Shown: positions 17,301 through 24,673 of the stretch, piece by piece
Numbering within the stretch: the first letter of the stretch is position 1
Layout of the letters: each line of letters begins with the position of its first letter
Position numbers and translations under genes: made by a program
Origin: a bacterium
Lineage (GTDB): Bacteria > Electryoneota > RPQS01 > DYHQ01
Direction of reading: 5' to 3'
Assembly (NCBI GenBank): GCA_030622545.1
Contig: JAUXGA010000009.1
Location: forward strand, 1-64,000
DNA length: 64,000 bases
Notes under the pieces: model-generated
Seen by the model: the letters and a program-made list of their open reading frames with translations, nothing else
The model's database searches: none
Told to the model about the DNA's origin: nothing

Positions 17301-17947
17301 GAGATACCGTTAGCGAACAGATAACCGGCATCACCGTCAAGCGCAGCCGTTTCTTGCGATGGGGAGAGGAGTTTCCCCTGAGATACTGGTCTCCGGACAC
17401 GCTGAATCTGACATGGGAATATCATGGGGATACTCTTGCGGTCTATGGAACACCCATAGACAGCGTTCACATTTGGGCGCCGAATGCGACCGTGGTACTG
17501 GTGAACGACATGCCGTATGTTTTCATTCGCGCGGGAGATTTTGTTATTCTTGGAATTCAGCAAGCCTTCCCGCCTTTACCTGTCAACGATTTGACTATCA
17601 TCGCTTATGTTCCGGACAGTATTGAATTGCGTTGGACAGCCGTGACACGTGACGTCGAAGATAATTTTATCCAACCGGATGCCTATTTCATCTACAAATC
17701 CGATAGCTTTGAAGCCCTGCAGTACTATGCGCAAGTCCCCGCGCCGGATACAACCTTCGTGGATAGTATCGCGACTAGTGAAAATTCACCCGTCTTTTAT
17801 GAAGTAACGGTGTACATCGAAGGTCGATTGACCCCGTTCAAACCGCGACATTCTATTGACGATAAGATATTGCCGCGCACGAAGACTGTTGATGCGAGAG
17901 AAATCAAAATGCGGAGGCCAAAGCGCGAGGAGTTTTATCGCCGATGA
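14387..17947 (+). CDS. Secreted heparinase II/III-like polysaccharide lyase, multidomain
   Basis: 1186 residues from ATG at 14387, right after AGGAGAAGGAG. A signal peptide (about residues 1-26, ending IQAQ) shows export. Residues about 27-230 look like a glutamine-amidotransferase-like or ThuA-like flavodoxin fold (RVLLIASSTDYGYGP, FVEAGGRLVLEG). Residues 235-340 form a CARDB-like beta domain. The catalytic part follows: an alpha-toroid helical region (HPRMFFTAADIPTLL to about 640, with HAHQWCSVNYMG and DDGSWYESMSYW), then the beta-sandwich typical of heparinase II (FAHSHFHPDAGAITIHYGEQYFV near 710-735). The His-rich and Tyr-rich segments suit a lyase acting on uronic-acid glycans. It ends in a FN3-like module (PLPVNDLTI... 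IELRWTAV). The substrate is unknown. The lyase call is by overall fold pattern. Confidence 0.75.
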   Translation: MKNGLRSCFLIVCFFAIAFANTIQAQTRVLLIASSTDYGYGPYTSTIEDPLIAAGYQVRVWNEGTSDWPPLDTLWEYDVVFFHNSERRGIRPADTLLTDFVEAGGRLVLEGSDITQVSCVYHDFAKYVFHAKWRGTDLSNFTHTVIDTFHPLVQGVPASFTASGYCTRPDLAEPFQGGHSVILYENTPTSSALISYPRLAFFCGSIYRINSEAVRDSLVVNSVRWVLMDPTDAGVYDLDYELGHRSGESIPVTVTMRSWAPDSLDGQLLLEVSADSANWTAVDSIACELAPYEMKDYILSWTPSVPDLYYLRAEIRPLETDEQEENNSMGLLVTTLQEVTHPRMFFTAADIPTLLTQAQTTHAEIAQAIENKVLGDMDDVYPPPEEWASVDFRVPARALSNAALQAVLDPSPTFVDYAKSRALELCRYPHWDNPGRNVDTDVDAGRACVALAMAYDWLYDEFSPAERDTVQHKLVTQLERLESAFSRYIWWAEAFIHAHQWCSVNYMGTATYGLLEEEPYATQWRNRAFENFNQRMELYGPVDDGSWYESMSYWTYITFGTLPYLYLLREQEGIDYFDIPFVKNRAKFRLYASLPRIERMISYNECNHYWGFGPDAQLSLLAREYRDSTAQWLRSQIISYAGHNLTDPLDFFFYDPTVPEVPPTMLSYIAPDQDSYFGRNDWSRSSMFVSLKCGLPAGRNAYMTFWFENRIGEFAHSHFHPDAGAITIHYGEQYFVHTPGAQYPKSFTRNSPTILVNGQPQIGDSTKGGGWPGDAYASHYYPHLADTFESKTVDYVIGDATRAYYPYVGLTQFERHLLFIRPKMIVMVDRLKATSPSTFTFLLCNFQNIYSWDTQRIYMTIGDAQLSMRVLEPEQWTASTSFNWVYYESQGMWRLSLDNIIPDTSLRYLTVFYPPEGGEPSVTRLASGDTLSAVRLVDVEGFEAVAAIRYEEVDSITVDSLRTDAQLAVVLRDTVSEQITGITVKRSRFLRWGEEFPLRYWSPDTLNLTWEYHGDTLAVYGTPIDSVHIWAPNATVVLVNDMPYVFIRAGDFVILGIQQAFPPLPVNDLTIIAYVPDSIELRWTAVTRDVEDNFIQPDAYFIYKSDSFEALQYYAQVPAPDTTFVDSIATSENSPVFYEVTVYIEGRLTPFKPRHSIDDKILPRTKTVDAREIKMRRPKREEFYRR

Positions 17948-17990
17948 AAAAATTGTCTCGCCCAATGAATAACAATATAGAGGAATAAAA

Positions 17991-18015
17991 CCGGGCACGC
18001 ATCATGCGTGCCCGG
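17991..18015. terminator. Strong GC hairpin after the lyase gene
   Basis: CCGGGCACGCAT and ATGCGTGCCCGG flank one base, a 12-base-pair stem 44 bases past the stop codon at 17947. No T-run follows, so it may act as an RNA-stabilising hairpin rather than a terminator. Confidence 0.55.
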
Positions 18016-18076
18016 ACAACTCCCCGCAACAAATTCTTCAAAACCCACTCAGATAATATGGATGTAATGGAAATCG

Positions 18077-18841
18077 ATGATGAAAACGTTCGTTTATTTT
18101 CTTTTTGTTTTGCTTCTGCCTCTTGCTTTATTCGCGCAGGAGCGAGACATCAGCAGATTGATTGACTGCCCGACAGCGGCTTCGCTAAAACATGGCGAGC
18201 TGGACTGTCGCATGAATCTGTTTGCGGGTGGGGGAGTGTGCGCGGGGGCGGCTGTGGCGATTTTGCCGGGTTTGGATATAGGCCTCTATTACGGCGCGAA
18301 CGACCTCATCGGTTACCATAAAGTTCACGAATTCAAATATCCGGGAGCATCGGTTTCCTATCGCTTTTTGAACAGGAAGGAATGGGCACCGGCTCTCAGC
18401 GCGGGATTCAACATGCAGGGAAACGGTCCCTTTTATGATCCCGGTTTGAAAAAATACGAGCGCTTCCAGATGAAAGCGAAAGGACTCTGGGTCGCTGCGT
18501 CAAATCTTTTTAATGTCGAATACGTGGGAATTATCGGCGCGCATTTCGGGTTGAACTGGAATTTTTTCGAGAACACAGACGACCGGGATCCGTCGCTCTA
18601 CATCGGTTTCGACAAATGGATTTTTCCACAATTAGGAATCATCACCGAATACGACGCCGCGATTGATGACAACAGCAGCCGCGCGTTAGGGCGGGGAAGA
18701 GGATACCTGAACACGGCGCTGCGCTGGCGAGTAGTCAAGCCTTTGACGGTTGAATTTGTGCTGCGCGATCTGCTGAACAACAACGAACTCAAAACAACAC
18801 CTTCCCGCGAACTCCGTCTCTCCTACCGCATTCAACTGTAA
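18077..18841 (+). CDS. Putative outer-membrane beta-barrel protein
   Basis: 254 residues with a signal peptide (MKTFVYFLFVLLLPLALFAQ). The mature part alternates short amphipathic strands with aromatic ends: GELDCRMNLFAGGG, LDIGLYYGAND, GASVSYRFLN, ALSAGFNMQGNG, YLNTALRWRVVKPLTVEFVLRDL, and a closing ELRLSYRIQL. A final strand ending in an aliphatic or aromatic residue is typical of proteins inserted by BamA. The N-terminal 'LIDCPTAASLKHGELDC' motif resembles the opening of YjbH/porin-like barrels. The start could be the first or second Met at 18077/18080. Function is unknown. It stands alone after the lyase gene and may be transcribed separately. Confidence 0.65.
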   Translation: MMKTFVYFLFVLLLPLALFAQERDISRLIDCPTAASLKHGELDCRMNLFAGGGVCAGAAVAILPGLDIGLYYGANDLIGYHKVHEFKYPGASVSYRFLNRKEWAPALSAGFNMQGNGPFYDPGLKKYERFQMKAKGLWVAASNLFNVEYVGIIGAHFGLNWNFFENTDDRDPSLYIGFDKWIFPQLGIITEYDAAIDDNSSRALGRGRGYLNTALRWRVVKPLTVEFVLRDLLNNNELKTTPSRELRLSYRIQL

Positions 18842-18860
18842 CTATCTCTCGCGCTGTTGT

Positions 18861-18961
18861 GACTCTCCAGAGTCGCAATAGCATCAATTTGAAATCCGAA
18901 ACTCAAAATCCGAAATGATCATCGGGAAATTTTCGGATTTTCAATTTCCGATTTTGGATTT
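18861..18961. repeat. GACTCTCCAGAGTC palindrome and 'ATCCGAAA' repeat copy 7
   Basis: GACTCTCCAGAGTC at 18861-18874 lies 20 bases past the barrel gene's stop; a relative (GGCTCTCCAGAGCC) is at 52347. Copy 7 of the ATCCGAAA element spans about 18891-18961 and touches the TAA stop of queG from the other side. The region is a convergent gene junction. Confidence 0.75.
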
Positions 18962-20063
18962 ACCTTAGAGTCCCCTCAATTTCCCCCAAAACTCCCTCGT
19001 CTGTTTCTATCCACTTTCTTTTTTTCAGCACACGTCGCCCGGCTTCTGAAAATCGTCCCAACGCCCACGCCGCATGCCCGCGAATCAGCGGTTCGTCATC
19101 ATCCAACAGTTTCGTAAGTGGCGCAATCGCTTCCTTTGCTCCCCAATTCCCCAGCGAAACCGCAACATTTCTCAGAAGCCCTCGCCGTTTTGTACGTAAC
19201 ACGACCGTCCCGGCAAAACGTTTCTGAAACTCTTCTTCTGTTAAATGTGCAAGCGAAAAAAGCTCCGGCGCAGATTGTTCTGGAGAATTTTTAAAGTCAA
19301 CAAGTCTCGTTTCTCTTGAGAATTTTGCATTCCACGGACAGACAAGCTGGCAATCGTCGCACCCGAAAATTCGATTTCCGATGAGCGGTCTGAGTTCGTG
19401 CGGAATCGCGCCTTTATGTTCGATGGTCAGGTATGAAATGCAGCGCCGGGCGTCAAGCACATAAGGCCGCAAGAGAGCTCCGGTCGGGCATGTCTTTATA
19501 CAGCGTGTGCAGGTGCCGCAGGAAATGTTAGGGGGATTTGAGTCAGAGGTGAGTTCGATATTCGTAATAACAACGCCGAGGAAAAAATACGATCCCCGGC
19601 GTGGATGAATCAGACACGTGTTCTTTCCAATGAAGCCGAGACCTGCCAGCGAAGCAAAATCGCGCTCCATCACAGGGCCTGTATCGACATACGCAAGGCT
19701 GCGGCTCCCAGGCGTCAGCGATTCGATAAAGCCGGACAGCTTTTCAAGACGCGACAGCATCCAAGGATGATAATCCTTCCCCCAAGCGTAGCTGGCGATG
19801 ATGCCGCGTGACGGGTCTCGGCGAACAGTTTCATCAAGTTCACCACCTGCGTAATTTGCTCCAACGACAATCACACTTCGCGCATCATCTAGAAGTGAGC
19901 GCACGTCGCGTCGGCGTTCATTGCGAAGATAGCCCATCGCGCCCGCCATCCCGGCATCCAACCAACGTTGGAAGGTGTCGAAGTGTACCGGCGTTAATCG
20001 GGTCGCAATGCCGATGATGTCGAACCCGAGTTGCCGGGCTCGCGAAAGAATGTCACCCGTCAT
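18960..20063 (-). CDS. queG: Epoxyqueuosine reductase QueG
   Basis: 367 residues from ATG at 20063. The open frame to 20162 would run into the upstream gene and lacks family similarity. QueG performs the last step of queuosine synthesis in tRNA, reducing epoxyqueuosine with cobalamin and two 4Fe-4S clusters. Seen: N-terminal GFDIIGIATRLTP, the SYAWGKDYHPWM segment, the ferredoxin cysteines CGTCTRCIKTCPTGAL (about residues 185-200) and CDDCQLVCPWN (about 238-248), and C-terminal HEAT-like repeats (IAPLTKLLDDDEPLIRGHAAWALGRF). Length is normal. It is the last gene of a leftward run after the flagellar remnants; cobO further right could supply the adenosylated form of cobalamin metabolism. Confidence 0.93.
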   Translation of the reverse strand: MTGDILSRARQLGFDIIGIATRLTPVHFDTFQRWLDAGMAGAMGYLRNERRRDVRSLLDDARSVIVVGANYAGGELDETVRRDPSRGIIASYAWGKDYHPWMLSRLEKLSGFIESLTPGSRSLAYVDTGPVMERDFASLAGLGFIGKNTCLIHPRRGSYFFLGVVITNIELTSDSNPPNISCGTCTRCIKTCPTGALLRPYVLDARRCISYLTIEHKGAIPHELRPLIGNRIFGCDDCQLVCPWNAKFSRETRLVDFKNSPEQSAPELFSLAHLTEEEFQKRFAGTVVLRTKRRGLLRNVAVSLGNWGAKEAIAPLTKLLDDDEPLIRGHAAWALGRFSEAGRRVLKKRKWIETDEGVLGEIEGTLR

Positions 20064-20089
20064 CAAAAAGAAGCCGTGTTTATTTTCGG

Positions 20090-20731
20090 TTACACTTCTT
20101 GAAGTGTCATGTCCTTTTCTGTTGCGATGCTGCGGAGCGTGTGATTCAAAACACTGATCCATTCATCGGCGATTTCGGTCAAGTCGTATTCCAATCCATC
20201 AGCGAGCGTGACGTAGTCGCCGGAAGCTTGTGCTTTGTACATCGAATCCAAAAGCGGTAGCAGACGGGGATTCGAACTTATCATGATTCCCCGCAGGGAT
20301 TCCGTGTCCGATTCCACACCCGGCAGGCGTGATGCCGCACTCATTCCGGTAAGAACGAGCTGCAAATCGTCCAGACAACGAGCCAGATCATTATTCGCCG
20401 TCGCTTCATCGCCCAAGCGAAAAGCCGTCGCTGTCGAGGTTAAATCTTTTCGTAGGCTTTGCAGGAAATCGCGCGTATCGGTGAGACCGCTCGCCAAAAG
20501 ATACTTTGGCTCTTCGACGGTTAGGTCAAGACGCTCCACTTCCGATGAATGTTGTTTCCACGCTTTATCGCGGGCGGAATCCGTTTTGAGCACGTCCTTG
20601 TCCACGGCGATGGACGTAATCAATTTTCCGTTTTTGGAAATTTCATCGCGAAGTTGATCCAGAATCTCGCCGACCGTTTCCGGAAGTGATTCCAACTGTT
20701 CCAGTTCAAGTTCGTTCAAGAACACTTTCAT
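20090..20731 (-). CDS. Hypothetical helical protein at the end of the flagellar remnant
   Basis: 213 residues. ATG at 20731 follows GGAAG. No signal peptide or membrane segment. It is acidic and mostly helical, with [22 protein letters not shown] at the start, [38 protein letters not shown] in the middle and a C-terminal helix pair. The recurring 'DFLQSLR... [18 protein letters not shown]' pattern resembles small helical proteins often linked to flagellar loci. I recognise no family. The sequence directly upstream is the broken flgG fragment, so its original promoter has probably been lost or replaced. Confidence 0.6.
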   Translation of the reverse strand: MKVFLNELELEQLESLPETVGEILDQLRDEISKNGKLITSIAVDKDVLKTDSARDKAWKQHSSEVERLDLTVEEPKYLLASGLTDTRDFLQSLRKDLTSTATAFRLGDEATANNDLARCLDDLQLVLTGMSAASRLPGVESDTESLRGIMISSNPRLLPLLDSMYKAQASGDYVTLADGLEYDLTEIADEWISVLNHTLRSIATEKDMTLQEV

Positions 20732-20948
20732 GCCAGTCTTCCTTTCTACTTTTTTCCTTGGGAAATGTTCCCCCGCCGACTTGCAAATCCGACGGAACGA
20801 CCGTGCCTTGAGTTGTCGGAGTGGTCTTGCGGAGTGTCTGGTAAATCAAATCCCGAAATTCGATGCGGCTTCGCTTAAAACCGGGAGAATTCACGTTCGC
20901 CAGATTATTGGCTATAGTGTAAGGGTGGGATTTATGTCTGAACGTCAA
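20706..20948 (-). pseudogene. flgG: Remnant of flgG (flagellar distal rod protein)
   Basis: About 55 codons match the N-terminal rod motif of Flg[19 protein letters not shown], then [12 protein letters not shown] and an end at LQVGGGT. Intact FlgG has about 260 residues. The first 15 residues before 'TIANN' are missing and are replaced by unrelated sequence without an ATG. After GGGT the frame runs into the start region of the next gene. Both breakpoints look like deletions. The product cannot form a rod. Confidence 0.85.
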
Positions 20949-21180
20949 CAGGCGATTCCATTTTTGAAGGGGTCGCGGCTTGCGTAAGATGCCGCAAGTG
21001 AATACGCGGAAAGATGGAAAGAACCTGAACCGTAATCGGTTCGCCGGGAGTTACAGCTCGCTCCGTTTCAGTGACTAACAGATGGCCTTTCAGTGTGATG
21101 AGCATGCGCTTGGGACCTAAGAGCCGTTTCACCGTTGTGGTGAGAATTTCGCCCACGTGCATCGGAATAGGTTTTCTCAA
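20932..21180 (-). pseudogene. Possible FliK-like fragment
   Basis: An 82-residue frame starting MRKPIPMHVGEILTTTVKRL and continuing with [35 protein letters not shown] and FPRIHLRHL. The alternating 'G-ML-TLKGHLLV-E---V-PGE-I-VQV' pattern resembles the beta domain of hook-length control proteins (FliK). If so, more than 300 residues are missing. The last residues overlap the broken end of the flgG remnant, so the frame ends at a deletion junction. The identity is tentative; it could be a small intact gene of unknown role. Confidence 0.4.
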
Positions 21181-21200
21181 AACTATCCTTTCAATTCGGT

Positions 21201-22271
21201 TTATGCGTTGAGATCAAGAATTAGCTTAATTTCATCCTGACTCATTTCAAGTTCCTGAGCGATATCGGCGATGGACTTTCCTTGCTTGGAAAGTTCAACG
21301 ACACGCTTAGCACGTCGTTCCGCCGCCGATTCTTTCAATGCTTCGACTTCCACAGACTCGAGTTTTTCCGGAGCAGTCTGAGCAGGAGGAGTCTCTTTTT
21401 GTTTCGTCTCAGTTGTCTCTGCAGTGGCAGCATTGTCGACAGCTTCACGGATATTCTGGGCATACGTCATCATCTCGTCTGCCTGTTTGTGCGGATGGCG
21501 CTTCTTCCACCAGCCAATCACAATCGAGAGCGCGAGACAAAACGCGTAGCCTATCATCCCGGCCAGGAACGCAATCAGATAATCGAGCTTCAGCCATGGG
21601 ACAATCACGTGAGCGGGTTCGGTCACTGTGATTTCAGGTGTCGAAATTTTAACCTCTGAGGCAAATTCGAGTGATATGCCTGTTAGAGATGCATAGATGG
21701 CCGCTTCCTCTTTCGCTTTTACACTGTCGCCTGAGGCGGCGAAATACAAGGCCAAGATGGCGTGAATTTTCGCGTCATCGATGTCTTCGAGTGGGAGAGA
21801 GGTTTCAGCGAATTTCGTCGGGAAAGGTCGGTCGCCGGGAATATATTCCGGTTCCTTTTCCGCAGGCTTTGCGGCCTGCTTGGGGTGAAAATCTATGGCA
21901 ATTCGACTGGGATCGCCCTCTATTTTCATGACACTCGCCGAAACGCTTTCGCGGAGACGGATATCAAGTGTGAAAGGAAGTTCGCCGCCGCCGGAGGCGT
22001 GAGCGTATTTAATTGTCGCCATCTTATCGGGAAGTTTGGCGGCGGAAAATTTCTGAGAGACGGTTAATTTCCCTAAATGAATTCGGAGATGTTCAGGCTC
22101 GATCGTCTCAATCCGGCAGTCCACAGGCTCAGAGAGTTCAATGACAATGCGATCATAATTCGTATGCGTTCCATAGCGAATTCCGTAAATCGTCGGTTCC
22201 GTCGCGGCAGCCGACGCGATTCCCAGCCCGAGCGCCAGAAATACAAACACATATAGATAATTCGCTTTCAT
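21201..22271 (-). CDS. AMIN-domain membrane protein with C-terminal HTH-like motif
   Basis: 356 residues with a signal-anchor-like start (YLYVFVFLALGLGIASAAA). Residues about 25-130 form an AMIN-type beta domain (IYGIRYGTHTNYDRIVIELS, LRIHLGKLTVS, SRIAIDFHP), which in other proteins targets cell-wall or secretin machinery in the periplasm. A membrane helix (LIAFLAGMIGYAFCLALSIVIGWW, about 228-252) follows, then a cytoplasmic tail ending VELSKQGKSIADIAQELEMSQDEIKLILDL. That tail closely matches the DUF6115-type helix-turn-helix seen near flagellar operons. It lies between the fliA side and the flagellar fragments and appears intact. Its role is unknown; a flagellar or motility regulator is one inference. 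Confidence 0.6.
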   Translation of the reverse strand: MKANYLYVFVFLALGLGIASAAATEPTIYGIRYGTHTNYDRIVIELSEPVDCRIETIEPEHLRIHLGKLTVSQKFSAAKLPDKMATIKYAHASGGGELPFTLDIRLRESVSASVMKIEGDPSRIAIDFHPKQAAKPAEKEPEYIPGDRPFPTKFAETSLPLEDIDDAKIHAILALYFAASGDSVKAKEEAAIYASLTGISLEFASEVKISTPEITVTEPAHVIVPWLKLDYLIAFLAGMIGYAFCLALSIVIGWWKKRHPHKQADEMMTYAQNIREAVDNAATAETTETKQKETPPAQTAPEKLESVEVEALKESAAERRAKRVVELSKQGKSIADIAQELEMSQDEIKLILDLNA

Positions 22272-22304
22272 AATTGAACTCCCTAAAAACCTCTTAACCC
22301 GCGT

Positions 22305-22589
22305 TTAGACTGTGATGTCGATTTTGTCCAGCTTCGGCTTCGGAGTCTCTTCGGTGGTCTCTGTGTCCGACTCTTCTTGGGCCGACGAAAGCTCGACAGA
22401 GTCTTCTAACGGGGTTTCGTTTCCGTTGTTGTTCTCTTTGTCTTTGCGTTTCTCTTTTTCTTGAACCGCATCGTTCATATTCAGAGCGAAGTTTCTCGAT
22501 TCCGTTTCCGAGCGACGCTTCAATTTAGAAACCCGATCAGCGCCTTCAGGCGGGTTGACGCGTTCCTGATTCTCTAAAACTCGAATCAT
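22305..22589 (-). CDS. Small charged hypothetical protein near fliA
   Basis: 94 residues, very hydrophilic and low in complexity: many Glu, Lys, Asn and Thr, no cysteine, no hydrophobic segment. It is likely disordered. It follows fliA by 21 bases and precedes the AMIN-domain gene in the same direction, so it is probably in one transcript with them. A short protein beside fliA could be an anti-sigma factor of FlgM type, but FlgM's C-terminal helices are not visible here, so I do not name it. Confidence 0.5.
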   Translation of the reverse strand: MIRVLENQERVNPPEGADRVSKLKRRSETESRNFALNMNDAVQEKEKRKDKENNNGNETPLEDSVELSSAQEESDTETTEETPKPKLDKIDITV

Positions 22590-22610
22590 GGAAAGCCTCT
22601 CGCTTGAAAT

Positions 22611-23375
22611 TTAATCCTGTCGCTGACGGAGTCGCGAGCGCAGATTGAGGATGGCTTTCGTATGAATCTGAGACACTCGCGATTCGGTCAGCCCTATAAT
22701 CTCGCCAATTTCCTTTAGCGTAAGTTCTTCGTAGTAATAGAGCGCGACGACGAGCTTCTCCTGCTCGGGAAGCTCTTTAAGAAAATCCACCATGCGTTCC
22801 TGAAGTTCGGCTTCCTCCACACGCTCATCCACCGGCTTTTGCTGTTCGTCGGGAGTTAAATCTCCTAAGGTGGATTTGTCGCCGCGCGAATTCCAAAATG
22901 TATCATCCAAAGAAAGCAGCGTTGTGATGTTCACTTCCTCGAGCAATTTGTAGTAATCTTCGAGCGAAAGGTTCATCTCGTGAGCCGCTTCATCTTCGTT
23001 CGGAACTCGCCCCAGTCGATACGTCAGGTTTCCAAAAGTCCTCTCGACTTTCCGCGCTTTCTGCCGCACGGAACGCGGCACCCAGTCCAATTCTCGCAGA
23101 CCATCGACCATCGCACCGCGAATCCGGGTGGAAGCATACGTTTCGAATTTGGTTCCCATATCCGGATTGAAATTATCCACGGAAGACAGCAGACCGAGAA
23201 CGCCGGAACTGATGAGGTCCTGAAGGCGAACCGAACGCGGCAGCGAACCTAAAAAATGAGTCGCAATGCGCTTGACCAGCGGCAAATAATTCAGAAGCAA
23301 ATCCTCGCGCAGCGCAGGGTCTCGCGTCTGTGTGTAGGCTTTCCAGCCGGCGGATGTATTCGTCGTTGCCTTCAT
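22611..23375 (-). CDS. fliA: Flagellar sigma factor sigma-28 (FliA/WhiG family)
   Basis: 254 residues, normal length. Region 2: LPLVKRIATHFLGSLP, LQDLISSGVLGLLSSVDNFNP and KFETYASTRIRGAMVDGLRELDWVPRSVR (about residues 30-105), the sigma-28 hallmark. Region 3 lies around LGRVPNEDEAAHEM. Region 4 ends with LTLKEIGEIIGLTESRVSQIHTKAILNLRSRL (about 215-247), with the expected DNA-recognition helix. The protein looks functional and would direct RNA polymerase to late flagellar promoters. The structural flagellar genes around it are broken, so its targets may be elsewhere or lost. It lies 12 bases after a small frameshifted gene. Confidence 0.95.
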   Translation of the reverse strand: MKATTNTSAGWKAYTQTRDPALREDLLLNYLPLVKRIATHFLGSLPRSVRLQDLISSGVLGLLSSVDNFNPDMGTKFETYASTRIRGAMVDGLRELDWVPRSVRQKARKVERTFGNLTYRLGRVPNEDEAAHEMNLSLEDYYKLLEEVNITTLLSLDDTFWNSRGDKSTLGDLTPDEQQKPVDERVEEAELQERMVDFLKELPEQEKLVVALYYYEELTLKEIGEIIGLTESRVSQIHTKAILNLRSRLRQRQD

Positions 23376-23387
23376 CGTATGATTACT

Positions 23388-23608
23388 TCACCTGCGCATT
23401 TCGTCCTTGAGCATCTCCAATTCGTAGCGACTGCGGCGTTCCCTCTCAGCCTCTCTTTGTTGGGTGACATTGCTGTCGAGTTGTTGGGCAAAATCAGGGC
23501 CAGTGGTAGAAATCGGTTCCACCTCGTCTTCTGCAGCCGCCGTCACCTCACAATCATCTCCGACGGCGGAATTCCTGTCCCCGGTGAGCCAATTCCCGGC
23601 ACAGACAT
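23388..23608 (-). pseudogene. Small frameshifted gene upstream of fliA
   Basis: ATG at 23608 has a good TAGGAG site and opens MSVPGIGSPGTGIPPSEMIVR, then stops at a TGA. Shifting the frame near 23541-23558 restores about 50 codons: TAAAEDEVEPISTTGPDFAQQLDSNVTQQ, then REAERERRSRYELEMLKDEMRR, ending 12 bases before fliA. The span is not a multiple of three, as expected for one frameshift. The restored product would be a short, charged, C-terminally helical protein. A sequencing error is possible; alternatively it is another dead gene in this locus. Confidence 0.55.
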
Positions 23609-23625
23609 GAAGTATCTCCTATGCG

Positions 23626-23847
23626 TTAGGTCATATCATAGAGTTCGCGGAATTCCCGTCCGGCTTTTCGGGGTCCGCATAGATGCCGATAAAGCGCATA
23701 CGTCGTTCGAGATACGGTCTGTTCTCGCCCGCACCGAACACAGATGAGAATCGGAGCGGGTTTGCGAATCTTTTGCGCAGGACGCGGGACCCAGTTTTGA
23801 CAGCCGCACGTACAACGCAGTTTTCCTTTGGATGACGTCTGTTTCAT
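23626..23847 (-). CDS. Small zinc-ribbon-like protein
   Basis: 73 residues after an AGGA site five bases before ATG. The paired cysteines CTCGCQNW (residues 12-19) and CVRCG (about 36-40) look like a zinc ribbon. The rest is basic, with an aromatic C-terminus. It lies between the fliG remnant and the small frameshifted gene, in the same leftward direction. A nucleic-acid-binding or redox role is possible; no family is recognised. It may be one of the few genes of this cluster that survived. Confidence 0.5.
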   Translation of the reverse strand: MKQTSSKGKLRCTCGCQNWVPRPAQKIRKPAPILICVRCGREQTVSRTTYALYRHLCGPRKAGREFRELYDMT

Positions 23848-23888
23848 ACCATCCTAAAACTTCAGTTAGTTACTCTTCATCTATTTGT

Positions 23889-24139
23889 TTAACTTTGAAG
23901 AAAGAGCAGTCTCCCTCCCTTATGGGCTGCCCAAGGGTAAAACTTGCCTTTACGCGATTCCAGAACGGCTTCGACAGATGAGATGGTTTCCGGTGATACA
24001 CGTTCCATGGATGAAAATCGCAGGACCACCTCTGCCTGAAGTTCCGGAGGCAAGTCAACAAAATCATTGATGCCCGTGAGGGATTGAGTTGCGCCAGAAC
24101 GAATGCGATTGTCTGCGGGTGCTCTTTCTGAAGGAATTC
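23889..24139 (-). pseudogene. fliG: Remnant of fliG (flagellar motor switch)
   Basis: Two frames together give a recognisable FliG middle domain: EFLQKEHPQTIAFVLAQLNP, then after a frameshift near 24055-24065, DLPPELQAEVVLRFSSMERVSPETISSVEAVLE. In intact FliG (about 330-340 residues) these are contiguous: the EHPQTIA motif followed by LP-ELQ-EV. The segment is open on the left to a TAA at 23889 after unrelated residues. It has no start and no C-terminal torque-generating domain. It is fused at 24139 to the flgC fragment. Confidence 0.85.
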
Positions 24140-24363
24140 GTGCGAACCGCTTTGCTGCTCTGCTGTACCGCTTCTCGCATCTGAGTGCTGAAAGCAGTTT
24201 CTTCAGTAAATGTCACAACCTGCCGGCGATACGGTCCGCCGCCCGCGGTTCGTGTCGTTTCGATATTCGCCAGATTCTTGACGATGACTTCCAGTCTTTT
24301 CCGCTGTGTTGTCAGTCCGGAAGTGGACAGATTCATAGACGAAAAGAGTGGGGTGAGATCCAT
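24131..24363 (-). pseudogene. flgC: Remnant of flgC (flagellar proximal rod protein)
   Basis: The ATG at 24363 opens a good FlgC N-terminus: MDLTPLFSSMNLSTSGLTTQ, then RLEVIVKNLANIETTRTAGGGPYRRQVVTF. Intact FlgC has about 130-150 residues. Here, after about 75 residues, the reading frame passes into the fliG segment. Rod, MS-ring and motor genes usually follow in the order flgB-flgC-fliE-fliF-fliG. A deletion from inside flgC to inside fliG would explain this junction and remove fliE and fliF. No flgB is recognisable upstream. Confidence 0.88.
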
Positions 24364-24401
24364 GACAGATTGCTCCTGCAGATTTCAATGACATCTCTTA
24401 A

Positions 24402-24419
24402 TAACAATTATCGTGCCGA
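24402..24419 (-). promoter_or_regulatory. Sigma-54-like promoter upstream of flgC remnant
   Basis: Leftward reading gives CGGCACGATAATTGTTA, close to the sigma-54 consensus TGGCACG-N4-TTGCA, with GG and TT boxes at proper spacing but GT in place of the usual GC at -12. It is about 40 bases before the flgC ATG, and a sigma-54 activator gene is next door. It could be a fossil of the class II flagellar promoter. Confidence 0.4.
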
Positions 24420-24633
24420 TACAGAAAAACCTAACATTCCGCTGAAAGAATATCTTTTTCAAGGGGTGAAGTTCCGTTCAAAGGGAAGGAATCGTCCTGT
24501 ACATACCACATCTGTTGGAAGAAATTTCCTATGCAATTGCTTGCAGTTTTTTAATCTCTTCCTGCAGTTTGCGATAGACTATATTACATCGCATCCCCAT
24601 ACAGTAGCGCCGGACGGCAATCCGCTATAAATC

Positions 24634-24664
24634 ACCGAGCGGGGTCCCCCGACCCTGCCGCAAT
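24634..24664. repeat. CGCCGAG-type palindrome
   Basis: CCGAGCGGGGTCCCCCGACC with CTGCCGCAAT to follow. The GGGTCCCCCGACCC core is a hairpin. Relatives are listed at 44820, 47697, 52196 and 56649. Confidence 0.65.
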
Positions 24665-24673
24665 TAAATGAAT

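Noticed and set aside
14504-17563. Many short reading frames opposite the heparinase-like gene
   Set aside because: They overlap a long coding gene with clear domains and signal peptide; they have no ribosome-binding sites and no family motifs.
24185-24630. + strand frames over the flgC remnant
   Set aside because: The flgC motif is on the other strand, and these frames have no recognisable content.
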